Position numbers and translations under genes: made by a program. The notes under the pieces are model-generated. The model was not told the origin of the DNA, ran no database searches, and saw nothing but the letters and a program-made list of their open reading frames with translations. 64,000 nt of DNA from Microbacterium enclense (GTDB lineage Bacteria; Actinomycetota; Actinomycetes; Actinomycetales; Microbacteriaceae). The stretch is taken from the NCBI RefSeq assembly GCF_001456955.1, contig NZ_KQ758467.1:62001-126000 (forward strand). The letters are read 5' to 3'. Below are positions 33,966 through 42,070 of the stretch, piece by piece. How positions within the stretch are numbered: position 1 is the first letter of the stretch; each line of letters begins with the position of its first letter.

Positions 33966-35222
33966 TTACGACGCCGTCGCGGGTGCGGCGGGGCGGAGGG
34001 GAACGGATGCCGCGGTCTCGGTCGAGACGGTGGTGCGGCTGACGAGGCGGCCGCGGTGGATCACGATGCGGTCGGCGCTGGCGAAGGCGACGGCGTCCCC
34101 CAGCGAGGCGGCTTTCACCGCGACGAGGTCGGCGCGGGCGCCGGCGACGGGACCGGCGAACGGCAGCCCCATGACATCGCGGGCGCCGACGGTCACGGCA
34201 TCCATCGCGTCCTCCGGCGGCAGGTGGCCGGCACTGACGAGGAGCGAGGCGGTTTCGAGGTGGTCGCAGCGCCCGACGGGGTTGAACGGGTCGCGCACGT
34301 TGTCGGCGCCGGCCGCGACGCGCACACCGGCGGCCTTGAGCCGGCCGATCGGTGCGATGCCGCGGGGGACGGCCCGGTCCAGACCCCATCCCTGCAGGTA
34401 CAGGTTGGTGATGGGCAGGGCGATGATCCCGATGTCGGCGGAGCGGATGCCGTCGGCGAGCGCGGTCAGGTCGGCCTCGGCCATCATGCTCAGGCGCACG
34501 CAGTGGCCCGCGGTGCGGGGGCGGTGCCAGCCCGTGACCTCGCGGGCGTAGGCGGCGAGGGTGTCTGCTCCCGCGAGGCTCTCGTCGGTGTGCAGGTCGA
34601 GGCCGACGTCGCGCCGGCGGGCGAGGGCGATGAGGCGCTCGAGGTCGGCGATCGGATCGTCGGCGAGGTGCGGCGCGCCGCCCACGAGGTCGACGCCCGC
34701 GTCGAGGGCCGCCTCGAACACGTCGTCGTCGACCGTGGGTCCGCCGAGGGCGACGAGTTCGATGTCCATGAGGCCCGCGAGCTCGTCGCGCAGGCGCACG
34801 AGGGCGCGCACGCCGGTCAGGGCGTCGGCGCCGCGGAGCAGGTCGACGTGCGTGCGCACCGCGGTGATCCCGGACGCCAGCATCCGCAGGGCCGTGGAGC
34901 GCGCCCGATCGAGCGTGTCGTCTTCATCGAGTGTCAGGGCGAAGGCGTGCCAGCTCTCGATCGCGTGCTCGAGATCGCCGAACGGGGGCTGGACGGCATC
35001 CCACGACTGCGACTTGTCGAGGTGCGCGTGAGGTTCCGCACCGGCCGCGGTGAGGAGGTAGCCGTCGAGGTCGAGCACGTCGCCGTCGGTGTCGGGGAGC
35101 GGGCTGCCCGCCGGAACGACCGCCAGCACCTCTTCGCCGTCGAGCGCGATGTCGACGACCGCGCCGGAGGCGAGGCGCGCGCCGCGCAGAGCGGCGATCG
35201 AGGCGGGTGGAGCGGCGGACAC
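33966..35222 (-). CDS. CodA-like amidohydrolase (cytosine deaminase group)
   Basis: A 418-residue amidohydrolase. Metal and catalytic features of the cytosine deaminase group: HxH in EPHAHLDKSQ, His in DLHTDES, His in AGHCVRLS, the block LPITNLYLQGW, and Asp in AGADNVRDPFNPVG. It would remove an amino group from a pyrimidine-like or other nitrogen ring. GTG at 35222 follows GGAGG and gives a normal N-terminus; the frame remains open upstream but without similarity. It heads the transporter operon and has operator site 5 about 83 bases upstream. Confidence 0.8.
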   Translation of the reverse strand: MSAAPPASIAALRGARLASGAVVDIALDGEEVLAVVPAGSPLPDTDGDVLDLDGYLLTAAGAEPHAHLDKSQSWDAVQPPFGDLEHAIESWHAFALTLDEDDTLDRARSTALRMLASGITAVRTHVDLLRGADALTGVRALVRLRDELAGLMDIELVALGGPTVDDDVFEAALDAGVDLVGGAPHLADDPIADLERLIALARRRDVGLDLHTDESLAGADTLAAYAREVTGWHRPRTAGHCVRLSMMAEADLTALADGIRSADIGIIALPITNLYLQGWGLDRAVPRGIAPIGRLKAAGVRVAAGADNVRDPFNPVGRCDHLETASLLVSAGHLPPEDAMDAVTVGARDVMGLPFAGPVAGARADLVAVKAASLGDAVAFASADRIVIHRGRLVSRTTVSTETAASVPLRPAAPATAS

Positions 35223-35304
35223 GGGGGCCTCCGGGAGGGCGAGAAGACAGGCGTCGAGACGGGAACCACGACAGCGGGGCGAGCCGCCGGAAGCGGCTGC
35301 GTCA

Positions 35305-35323
35305 GTGTTGGTGTGACCAACAT
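35305..35323. promoter_or_regulatory. Candidate purine-regulon operator, site 5
   Basis: GTGTT-GGTGTGACC-AACAT upstream of the CodA-like gene, with 4 of 5 arm pairs matching and the 9-base spacer kept. Confidence 0.5.
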
Positions 35324-35353
35324 CCGGCGATGCTCCGATGCTAGGAACCGCGC

Positions 35354-35380
35354 GTTTCCGCTGTATTTCCTCGGCGTGAC
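35354..35380 (-). promoter_or_regulatory. GlnR-like box, three half-sites
   Basis: On the minus strand GTCAC-GCCGAG-GAAAT-ACAGCG-GAAAC: the spacing is exactly six bases twice, and only the middle half-site departs by one base from GAAAC. Upstream of operator site 5. Confidence 0.4.
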
Positions 35381-35445
35381 CCTCGTGACAAAGTTGTCGG
35401 GGCGCGCTCTCGTGCTTCGTTCGCGTCGCGAGCCGCCGGCGGACG

Positions 35446-36633
35446 TCAGCGTCGGCGCGCGAAGATCTCCCGGGCATCGGCGTACACCGCGGCCACCCGG
35501 TCGACGTGCGTTGCGAAGTCGAGGGCGAGCGCGCTGTCGGCGGCGCCACGCGCCAGGCGATCGCGGAGTGCCGGGTCGAGGGCGAGACACCGCAGCGCCC
35601 CGGCGAGGGACTCCGGGTTCGCCCCCGTCGTGACGATTCCGTTCTCGCCGTCGCGGACGAACGACCCCGCCGCCTGCGGGGTGGCGATCACCGGTCGGCC
35701 CGAGAGCAGGCTCTCCGCGATGACGAGGCCGAACGTCTCGGGCCAGAGCGAGGGGAAGACCAGGGCCGTGGCCGACGCGATGAGGGCCGCCTTCGCGTCA
35801 CCGTCGAGCCAGCCGGCATAGATGACACGGCCGGTCGCGGCGGCCCGCTCCACCGCCGACCGTTCCGGGCCGTCGCCGGCGATGACGAGCTCGGCGTCCA
35901 CGCCGAGGAGCTCCCACGCCTGCAGTAGCAGCGTGACGCCCTTCGCCGCCTGGAGCTTGCCGAGGAAGACGAAGCGCGGGCGGACGGACGGCGTCATCGG
36001 CGGTAGTGCAGGAGCCGGTGCCGGCCACCCGTGCGGAAGCACACGCTGGTCGACTCCATCGCTCGGCATCCCGAGAGCGCGGTGGCGCGCGAGCGTCCGC
36101 TCGCTCGGGAACACGAGAACGGTGGCGCGGCGGGCGGCCGACCAGATGGCCCGCGCGCGGAGCCGCTGCACGTCGCCCAGATCGTCGGGCTCGCGGCCGT
36201 CGCGGATGGTCGTCGAGGTCGTGTCGACGAGGCAGTAGTCGTGCACCGTGTGGACCACCGGTGCGTGTCGCGCGCGCAGCGCCTGGGCGCCCAGTCCCTG
36301 GAAGCGATGAACGTGGACGACTCGCCCCGTCTTCTGCGCATCGAGCACGGAGGGCACCGGAGTCACGGCGCCGATCAGGTCGAGCGCGTGGAATGCGACC
36401 TTGGCGGCGGCTCCCCCGCCGTGCTGATCGGGGCGGTAGGGCCGGCGTACCCGCACCGAGCGGACGCGGATGCCGGCGCGTTGCGCCCGTTCCACCGTGC
36501 GGCGGTCCGTCCAACCCGTGACGATCTCGACGTCGGCGCCCCGGCGTACCTGCTCCGTCGCGAGCGCCAGGACGTACGACTCGGCGCCACCCAGGGGAGC
36601 GACCAAGCTGCTCTGCACGTGGGTGATGTCCAC
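35446..36633 (-). CDS. GT4-family glycosyltransferase
   Basis: A 395-residue glycosyltransferase with two Rossmann lobes (GT-B). N-terminal SSLVAPLGGAESYVLALA is the acceptor-side glycine-rich loop; the donor side has FVFLGKLQAAKGVTLLLQAW, VIAGDGPE and the EX7E motif in FPSLWPETFGLVIAES. Members build exopolysaccharide or cell-wall glycans from nucleotide sugars. Start at 36633 was kept because MDITHVQSSL fits the first strand. Divergent from the two glycosyltransferase genes at 36870; the 236-base gap shows no recognised element. Confidence 0.85.
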   Translation of the reverse strand: MDITHVQSSLVAPLGGAESYVLALATEQVRRGADVEIVTGWTDRRTVERAQRAGIRVRSVRVRRPYRPDQHGGGAAAKVAFHALDLIGAVTPVPSVLDAQKTGRVVHVHRFQGLGAQALRARHAPVVHTVHDYCLVDTTSTTIRDGREPDDLGDVQRLRARAIWSAARRATVLVFPSERTLARHRALGMPSDGVDQRVLPHGWPAPAPALPPMTPSVRPRFVFLGKLQAAKGVTLLLQAWELLGVDAELVIAGDGPERSAVERAAATGRVIYAGWLDGDAKAALIASATALVFPSLWPETFGLVIAESLLSGRPVIATPQAAGSFVRDGENGIVTTGANPESLAGALRCLALDPALRDRLARGAADSALALDFATHVDRVAAVYADAREIFARRR

Positions 36634-36869
36634 CGAGTGTCCCTTCTCGCGCGGGCGTTCGACCCGGCCGAACTCTACGGGCGCTCGCGCGGCCGCTCGT
36701 CGGCGGCGGCGAGCGGTGCTCGGGACTCCGCGACGCGCTCACCCGCCGGGGGAGGGGTGGCCGCGTTCGCCTTCACCCCCGGTGCGGGCGGTGTGCCGGA
36801 ACGCCTCGCGAACGGTCGCCACCCGGAGAGTGGGAGCTCGTCGGAACCCACATCGACGGGAGGTCGCAC

Positions 36870-38096
36870 GTGCGGATCGTCAGCGTCGCCCCCGTCGTGC
36901 CGTTCGATGGCATTCCGCACGCCGGAGGACACTACTTCCTGCGGCACGTGCGGGCCCTGCGCGCCCTGGGGCACGACGTCACCGTCGTCGCACCCGCCAC
37001 CGCCGAGAACCGCGCGGCCGCGGCGAAGACGGCGGGGGAGTTCGCGAGCGTCCTCGTCGAGATCGCCGATGCGGCCCGCGGGCTGGGCCGCATGGGCGCC
37101 GTCGTCGAACGCCAGCAGCAGCGGTTCTTCCCCGTCCGGCCCGTCCGTCGGGTGCGGCGGGCGTTCATGTCGTCCGCCGAGGTGCACGCCCGCTTCTTCA
37201 CCGCCGACGTGATCGAGTTCCAGTGGACGGAGACGGGGTGGCTCGGCCGGGGGATCACGACGCGCGCGCGGCGGATCGTGGTCGCCCACGACGTCCTGCT
37301 GCAGACGGCGGAGCGCTCCGTCGCCGCGGGCGGCGCGCCCTGGCATCCGCGTGCGCTGGTCGCCCGCTCGCGACTGCTGACCGTGCGTCGCGATGAGCGC
37401 CGGGTGTACGCCGACGCCGACGCGGTGCTCGTCTTCAGCGGAAAAGATGCCGCGATCGCCCGGCGAGCATCGCCTTCGGCGTCGGTCCACGTGGTGCGAC
37501 CGCCCTTGGGCGAGCCGCTCGCGGCGACGAGGGTGTCCGTTCCGTCCGACGGCTCGGTGCTCTTCGTCGGCGCCTTCGACCGCTCCGTCAACGCCGAGGC
37601 GGCACTGTGGATCATGCAGGAGATCGCTCCCCGCGTGCACCGGCGGCATCCGGGAGCGGTGTTCGTCTTCGCCGGAGCCCACCCCACCGCCGAGATGGTG
37701 CGTGAGAGCGCGCGTCGGCCCGAGGCCGTGAAGGTGACCGGTCGCGTCGAGTCGCTCGAGCCGTTGTACGCCGGCGCGGCCGTCGCCCTGGTTCCGCTTC
37801 GAGCGGGGGCGGGCGTGAAGTTCAAGACCGTGGATGCCATGGTGCGGGGCATCCCCGTCGTGTCGACGTCGATCGGGGTCGAGGGGATCGTCGACGACTC
37901 GCTGTCGGTGTTCGCGGTCGCCGACGAGGCTGACTCGTTGGCCGCGGCGGTCTGCGCGGTCTTCGACGACGTGCCGGCGGCTCGGCGCCAGGCGGAGGCG
38001 ATCCGACGCGTCGCCGTCGAGGAGTTCTCCGTCGACCGGTTCCGCCGTGCGTTGGCGGAGATCTACGGTCCCGCGAACGCTCCCGTCGAAAGGTGA
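36870..38096 (+). CDS. Glycosyltransferase family 4-like protein
   Basis: A 408-residue GT-B enzyme. It begins RIVSVAPVVPFDGIPHAGGHYFLRHVRAL (glycine loop), with SVLFVGAFDRSVNAEAALWIMQEI and VPLRAGAGVKFKTVDAM in the nucleotide-sugar lobe, a form seen in sugar-transfer enzymes of exopolysaccharide clusters. GTG at 36870 follows GGGAGGTC. It is followed after 3 bases by a GT2 gene, so the pair probably adds successive sugars. The acceptor is not known. Confidence 0.8.
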   Translation: MRIVSVAPVVPFDGIPHAGGHYFLRHVRALRALGHDVTVVAPATAENRAAAAKTAGEFASVLVEIADAARGLGRMGAVVERQQQRFFPVRPVRRVRRAFMSSAEVHARFFTADVIEFQWTETGWLGRGITTRARRIVVAHDVLLQTAERSVAAGGAPWHPRALVARSRLLTVRRDERRVYADADAVLVFSGKDAAIARRASPSASVHVVRPPLGEPLAATRVSVPSDGSVLFVGAFDRSVNAEAALWIMQEIAPRVHRRHPGAVFVFAGAHPTAEMVRESARRPEAVKVTGRVESLEPLYAGAAVALVPLRAGAGVKFKTVDAMVRGIPVVSTSIGVEGIVDDSLSVFAVADEADSLAAAVCAVFDDVPAARRQAEAIRRVAVEEFSVDRFRRALAEIYGPANAPVER

Positions 38097-38099
38097 GCC

Positions 38100-39119
38100 A
38101 TGCCCGTCTCCTCCCCTCCGCGCGTCATCGGCGCCACGGTCACGTACGGCTCCCGTGCGGCCTCGTGCCTGGCGACGGTCGGCGCGATGCGCGCCGCGGG
38201 GGTCGTGGCCGTCGTCGTGGTCGACAACGGGTCGGTCGATGACGCGAGGCGGCAACTCGATGCGTACGCGCGAGCGCACGCACCCGTGGTGCGTTACCAC
38301 CGTCTGGCGCGAAACGAGGGCTCTGCGCCTGCCTTCGGTTTCGCGATCGAGCGTGCCCTGGAGTCGGATGCCGACTACCTGTGGTTGCTCGACGACGACA
38401 ACCTGCCGCACGGCGACGCGCTGGCGATCCTGTTGGCGGAGGAGCAGGCGATGCGCGCAGCCGGAATCGATCTGTGCGCTGTCGCGCCGACTCGCGCGCC
38501 CAGCGACGATCCTCGGGAGATCGCCGCGGTCCGTCGCGCGGAACAGGCCCGGGAGCAGCCCCGAGAGGACCGGTCGTTCGCGGGCGTGGAGTTCGCCCTG
38601 TTCGCCCGGCGCGCGCTCGAGCGGCTCGGGCTGCGGCGTCCGCGGATCTCGCGCGACGCGGCTGTCGTGACCTACGCGCCCTACGGCGGGCTGCTGGTGC
38701 GCCTCGACGTGCTGCGGCGGATCGGTCTCCCCGACGCCGACCTCGTCCTCTACGGCGACGACCTCGAGTACACGTCGCGCATCGTGCGCGCCGGGGGCTG
38801 CATCCGCCTGTCTGCTGAGGCGGTCGTGGTGGACCCCCGGGGAGGACGATGGATGCCGCCGGGCTTCGAGGTGCTCGCGATGTTCCGCTCCACCGATGAC
38901 GCCCTGCTGTACTACTCGATGCGCAATCGCATCCACCGAGAGCTGCGGACGGGACGACGCCACTCCCTCGCGCGGTGGACGAACGCGGGACTCTTCTGGG
39001 CCCTGTGCCTCGTGTGCCTGGCGGTGACACGGCGGCCGCAGAAGCTGAGGGTGCTGGGCCGTGCGGCGGCGGACGCGTGGGCCGGCCGCCTCGGTCGACG
39101 CGTGGAGCTCGCCGGGTGA
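38100..39119 (+). CDS. GT2-family glycosyltransferase
   Basis: A 339-residue GT-A enzyme. VIGATVTYGS opens the nucleotide-binding strand, VVVVDNGSVDDAR follows, and LLDDDNLPHG carries the DxD-type metal site. FAPYGGLLVRLDVL-like AVVTYAPYGGLLVRLD and YGDDLEYTSRI resemble galactofuranosyl/rhamnosyl transferases that build cell-wall arabinogalactan-like glycans. The C-terminal part (TNAGLFWALCLVCLAVT) may be a membrane contact helix. ATG at 38100 follows AAAGGTG. Likely coupled with the preceding gene. Confidence 0.82.
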   Translation: MPVSSPPRVIGATVTYGSRAASCLATVGAMRAAGVVAVVVVDNGSVDDARRQLDAYARAHAPVVRYHRLARNEGSAPAFGFAIERALESDADYLWLLDDDNLPHGDALAILLAEEQAMRAAGIDLCAVAPTRAPSDDPREIAAVRRAEQAREQPREDRSFAGVEFALFARRALERLGLRRPRISRDAAVVTYAPYGGLLVRLDVLRRIGLPDADLVLYGDDLEYTSRIVRAGGCIRLSAEAVVVDPRGGRWMPPGFEVLAMFRSTDDALLYYSMRNRIHRELRTGRRHSLARWTNAGLFWALCLVCLAVTRRPQKLRVLGRAAADAWAGRLGRRVELAG

Positions 39120-39190
39120 AGTCTCGTGGCCCCCTGGCCACCGGACGGGTGAACCCGGGAGTCGGCTCGTCACCGACTGACAGGACTGAG

Positions 39191-40513
39191 GTGCGAGAAT
39201 CGTCGAGGCTTCTCGCCGTCCGCCCCGCCCGCCCCCGTCGTTCCGGAGACCCCCTGTCCGTCTCGCGCCCGGCTGACATCGCGCGCGGCCCCGGCACACC
39301 CACTCCGGTGCTGCTCGCCACGCAGTTGCTGTTCAACGTCGGCTTCTTCGCCGTCGTCCCTTTTCTCGCGCTGGTGCTGAGCGACGACTTCGCACTCGCC
39401 GCGGCCGCGGTCGGTCTGGTGCTCGGAGTGCGCACGTTCGCGCAGCAGGGCATGTTCCTCGTGGGCGGGGTGCTCGTCGATCGTTTCGGCGCGCGGCGCA
39501 CGATCCTCACCGGCTGCGCGGTGCGCGTGCTCGGCTTCGCAACCCTGGCGATGTCGCTGCTCGCGCCGACGCCGCAGCTCGCGGCGTTCGTCGCCGGAAC
39601 GGTGCTGACGGGGCTGGGCGGCGCCCTGTTCTCGCCGGGGATCAACGTCCTCGTCGCGGATGCCGAGCAGCGCCGCGCCCCCGCTCGATCCGGCACCCGC
39701 GCCTCGCTGTTCGCGTGGCTGAGCGTGGCGGGAGAGCTCGGGGCGGTCATGGGCCCCCTGGCCGGGGCGGCGCTGCTCGGGTGGGGGTTCGTCGTGGTCG
39801 CGTTCGCGGGCGCCGCGTTCTTCGTGCTCATCGGCGTGCTCCTCGCCGTCGCGCTCCCTGGGCGAGCGGCCTCCGGACCGGCGCGCGGCATCCACGGCCG
39901 GTGGTGGTCGCTGCGCGATCGCCGTTTCGTCGGCTTCTCGGCCCTGCACGCCGCCGACCTGCTCGCCTTCAACCAGCTCTATCTGGCGCTGCCGCTGCAG
40001 CTCGCTCGCGCCGACGGGGGCGCGGGTCTGGTGGCGCTGATGTTCGCGTGGGCGTCGGCCCTGACGCTGGTGCTGCAGCTGCCGGTGTCGCGGTGGTGCC
40101 TCCGACGGGGCGCCGCGCGTGCGCTGCGGAGCGGATACGTGGTCTCGGCCGCCGGCTTCGCCGTGGTCGCCGCATCCACGGTGCTCCCGCTCGACGCCGC
40201 CGCGCAGATCGTCGCGGTGTTCGTCGCCGCCGGGCTCGTGATCCTCGGGCACCTCACGACGAACCCCACCGCCCAGGGCCTCGCCCCGCGATTCGCGGGA
40301 GCTCTTCCCACCGGCTCGTTCTTCGGTCTGCTGTCGACCTGCGGCGGCATCGCCGTGCTCCTCGGCAACATCGCCGTCGGTGCTCTGCTCGGCTGGAGCG
40401 CCGCCCCTGCCGCCGCGTGGCTGCTCCTCGCCGCCCCACTCGTCGTCGCCGCGATCCTGGCACCGCCGCTCGCGGCATCCGCCGGACGGACGGGGTCTAC
40501 AGCTCCAGAGTGA
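39191..40513 (+). CDS. MFS transporter, drug-efflux-like
   Basis: About 440 residues with twelve predicted membrane segments. The loop 2-3 signature is FLVGGVLVDRFGARRTIL (GxLaDrxGrk type), and TGLGGALFSPGINVLVAD is the motif C-like region of exporters. GTG at 39191 is a choice: earlier in-frame starts at 39149 also exist and the frame is open further upstream, overlapping the GT2 gene. The 3' end overlaps the reductase gene on the other strand by 17 bases (40497-40513). Possibly exports a glycan precursor or drug; unknown. Confidence 0.75.
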   Translation: MRESSRLLAVRPARPRRSGDPLSVSRPADIARGPGTPTPVLLATQLLFNVGFFAVVPFLALVLSDDFALAAAAVGLVLGVRTFAQQGMFLVGGVLVDRFGARRTILTGCAVRVLGFATLAMSLLAPTPQLAAFVAGTVLTGLGGALFSPGINVLVADAEQRRAPARSGTRASLFAWLSVAGELGAVMGPLAGAALLGWGFVVVAFAGAAFFVLIGVLLAVALPGRAASGPARGIHGRWWSLRDRRFVGFSALHAADLLAFNQLYLALPLQLARADGGAGLVALMFAWASALTLVLQLPVSRWCLRRGAARALRSGYVVSAAGFAVVAASTVLPLDAAAQIVAVFVAAGLVILGHLTTNPTAQGLAPRFAGALPTGSFFGLLSTCGGIAVLLGNIAVGALLGWSAAPAAAWLLLAAPLVVAAILAPPLAASAGRTGSTAPE

Positions 40514-41444
40514 TCCGCTCGCAGGCCGCCCGGGAGACGCACACCATCATCGTGCGGTTCGCCGCCTGCTCCTCCGGTGACAGCACCGAGTCGCGATGCT
40601 CGACGTCGCCGTCGACGACGGCGACCTCGCACGTGCCGCAGGTGCCGACGCGGCAGCTCGAGGGCACGATGGCGCCGGCCTCCTCGACCACGTCGAGCAC
40701 CGATCGCTCGGGCGGCACCGTCACGGTCACCCCCGACAGCATGAGATCGACCTCGAACGGCTCCGTCCACACCGGCGGGCCCAGCACCTTGGCCTCGAAC
40801 CGCTCGAGGTGCAGGCTCCCCCCGGGCCAGGCGGCCATGGCATCCTCGAGCCCTTCGAGCAGACGAGCGGGCCCGCACGCGTAGACGACGGTCCGGGCGA
40901 CCGGGCTGCCGAAGCGCTCTCCGAGATCCAGGCGGCGCCCCTCGTCGGCGGCGTAGACCTCCACGCGCTCGCCATAACGCTCGGCGAGCTCGTCGACGAA
41001 TGCCATCGTGGCCCGCGAGCGTCCGGCGTACAGCAGCGTCCAGGACGCCCCCGCGGCTTCGGCCGCCTCGATCATCGGCAGGATCGGGGTGATCCCGATG
41101 CCGCCCGCGACGAAGACGTACGTGCGGCCGGCCGTGGGCGCGAAGAGGAAGTGGTTCGCGGGCCCGCGCACGCGCAGCGGCGCCCCTTCGTGGGCGTTCT
41201 CATGCAGCCAGACCGAGCCCTCGCGCTCACGCAGCACGCCGATGCGCCAGGTGCCGCGCTCGGCGACCGAGCCGCACAGCGAATACTGCCGTTCGAGGCC
41301 GCCGGGGAGCACGACGTCGATGTGCGCGCCGGGCGACCAGTGCGGCAGGGTGCCGGTGACCCGCTCGAGGTCGAGCAGCACGATGCCGTCGGCGGCATCG
41401 CGCCGCGCGCGCACGACGACGTCGAACGTCACGCCCCCGCTCAC
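40497..41444 (-). CDS. PDR-type ferredoxin reductase with C-terminal [2Fe-2S] domain
   Basis: A 315-residue phthalate-dioxygenase-reductase-like protein. The FMN-type block is RQYSLCGS (about 85), the NAD region VFVAGGIGITPILPM, and the C-terminal plant-type ferredoxin domain has CRVGTCGTCEVAVVDG with a fourth Cys expected in VCVSRAA. It would pass electrons from NAD(P)H to an oxygenase or demethylase. No oxygenase component is next to it in this window. GTG at 41444 overlaps the Xre-cupin stop, so it is part of the xdhC operon. Confidence 0.85.
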   Translation of the reverse strand: MSGGVTFDVVVRARRDAADGIVLLDLERVTGTLPHWSPGAHIDVVLPGGLERQYSLCGSVAERGTWRIGVLREREGSVWLHENAHEGAPLRVRGPANHFLFAPTAGRTYVFVAGGIGITPILPMIEAAEAAGASWTLLYAGRSRATMAFVDELAERYGERVEVYAADEGRRLDLGERFGSPVARTVVYACGPARLLEGLEDAMAAWPGGSLHLERFEAKVLGPPVWTEPFEVDLMLSGVTVTVPPERSVLDVVEEAGAIVPSSCRVGTCGTCEVAVVDGDVEHRDSVLSPEEQAANRTMMVCVSRAACERITLEL

Positions 41445-42070
41445 GCGTCGACCTCCGCCCGGTCGTCGCCGCCGCCGTGCACGAGATCCTTCACGATCAG
41501 CAGGCGGTACGTCGTGCCGTCGGGGGAGTGCCATCGGTGCGGTGTGCCCGAACGACAGTAGATGGAGTCGCCGACCCGCAGGGTGCGCTCGCCGTAGACA
41601 CCGAACGAGATGACGATCGAGCCCTCGAGCACGGTGAGGAACTCGTCCTCCTCATGAACGTAGTGGTCGCCCGGTACGGCGTTCGATCCGGTGAATTCGA
41701 GCGGCTCGAACCGGCGCGGCCCGGTGGCGAGCAGCCGCGCCGTGCCTTCGGCGTAGGGGCCGATCACGCCCTCGTCGGCCCCGACGAAGGAGGGACGCGT
41801 GTCCTGGTCGGTGCGCGGCGGCTCGGAGGCCGCGATGAGCTCGACCCGGCTCGTGCCGAGCGCGCGCGCGAGGCGTTCCAGGCTCGCCATGCTGGGGCGG
41901 GCGAGACCCCGCTCGAGCTGGCTCAGGAAGGGATGCGAGAGCGTCGCCGCCTCGGCGAGCTGGGTCAGTGTCAGCCCGCGCGCCTTCCGCAGGCCGCGCA
42001 GGTGGGCACCGAGCAGTTCGTCACCGGTGGGGGCGTCGTCGACATCGATCGCGGGGGCCATGGTGGTCAT
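41441..42070 (-). CDS. XRE-family regulator with C-terminal cupin
   Basis: A 209-residue regulator with an Xre helix-turn-helix (LRGLRKARGLTLTQLAEAATLSHPFLSQLERG, about 27-58) and a cupin domain from about 130 (VHEEDEFLTVLEGSIVISF). Same layout as the protein at 4989 but not a close copy. It sits inside the xdhC operon between a deaminase-like gene and the reductase, with 4-base overlaps on both sides, so it may autoregulate this operon; no operator was recognised. Confidence 0.82.
   Translation of the reverse strand: MTTMAPAIDVDDAPTGDELLGAHLRGLRKARGLTLTQLAEAATLSHPFLSQLERGLARPSMASLERLARALGTSRVELIAASEPPRTDQDTRPSFVGADEGVIGPYAEGTARLLATGPRRFEPLEFTGSNAVPGDHYVHEEDEFLTVLEGSIVISFGVYGERTLRVGDSIYCRSGTPHRWHSPDGTTYRLLIVKDLVHGGGDDRAEVDA

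Noticed and set aside
36675..39299. 874-codon open frame on the minus strand across two glycosyltransferase genes
   Set aside because: It is a shadow of the plus-strand glycosyltransferases, which have clear motifs and ribosome sites.
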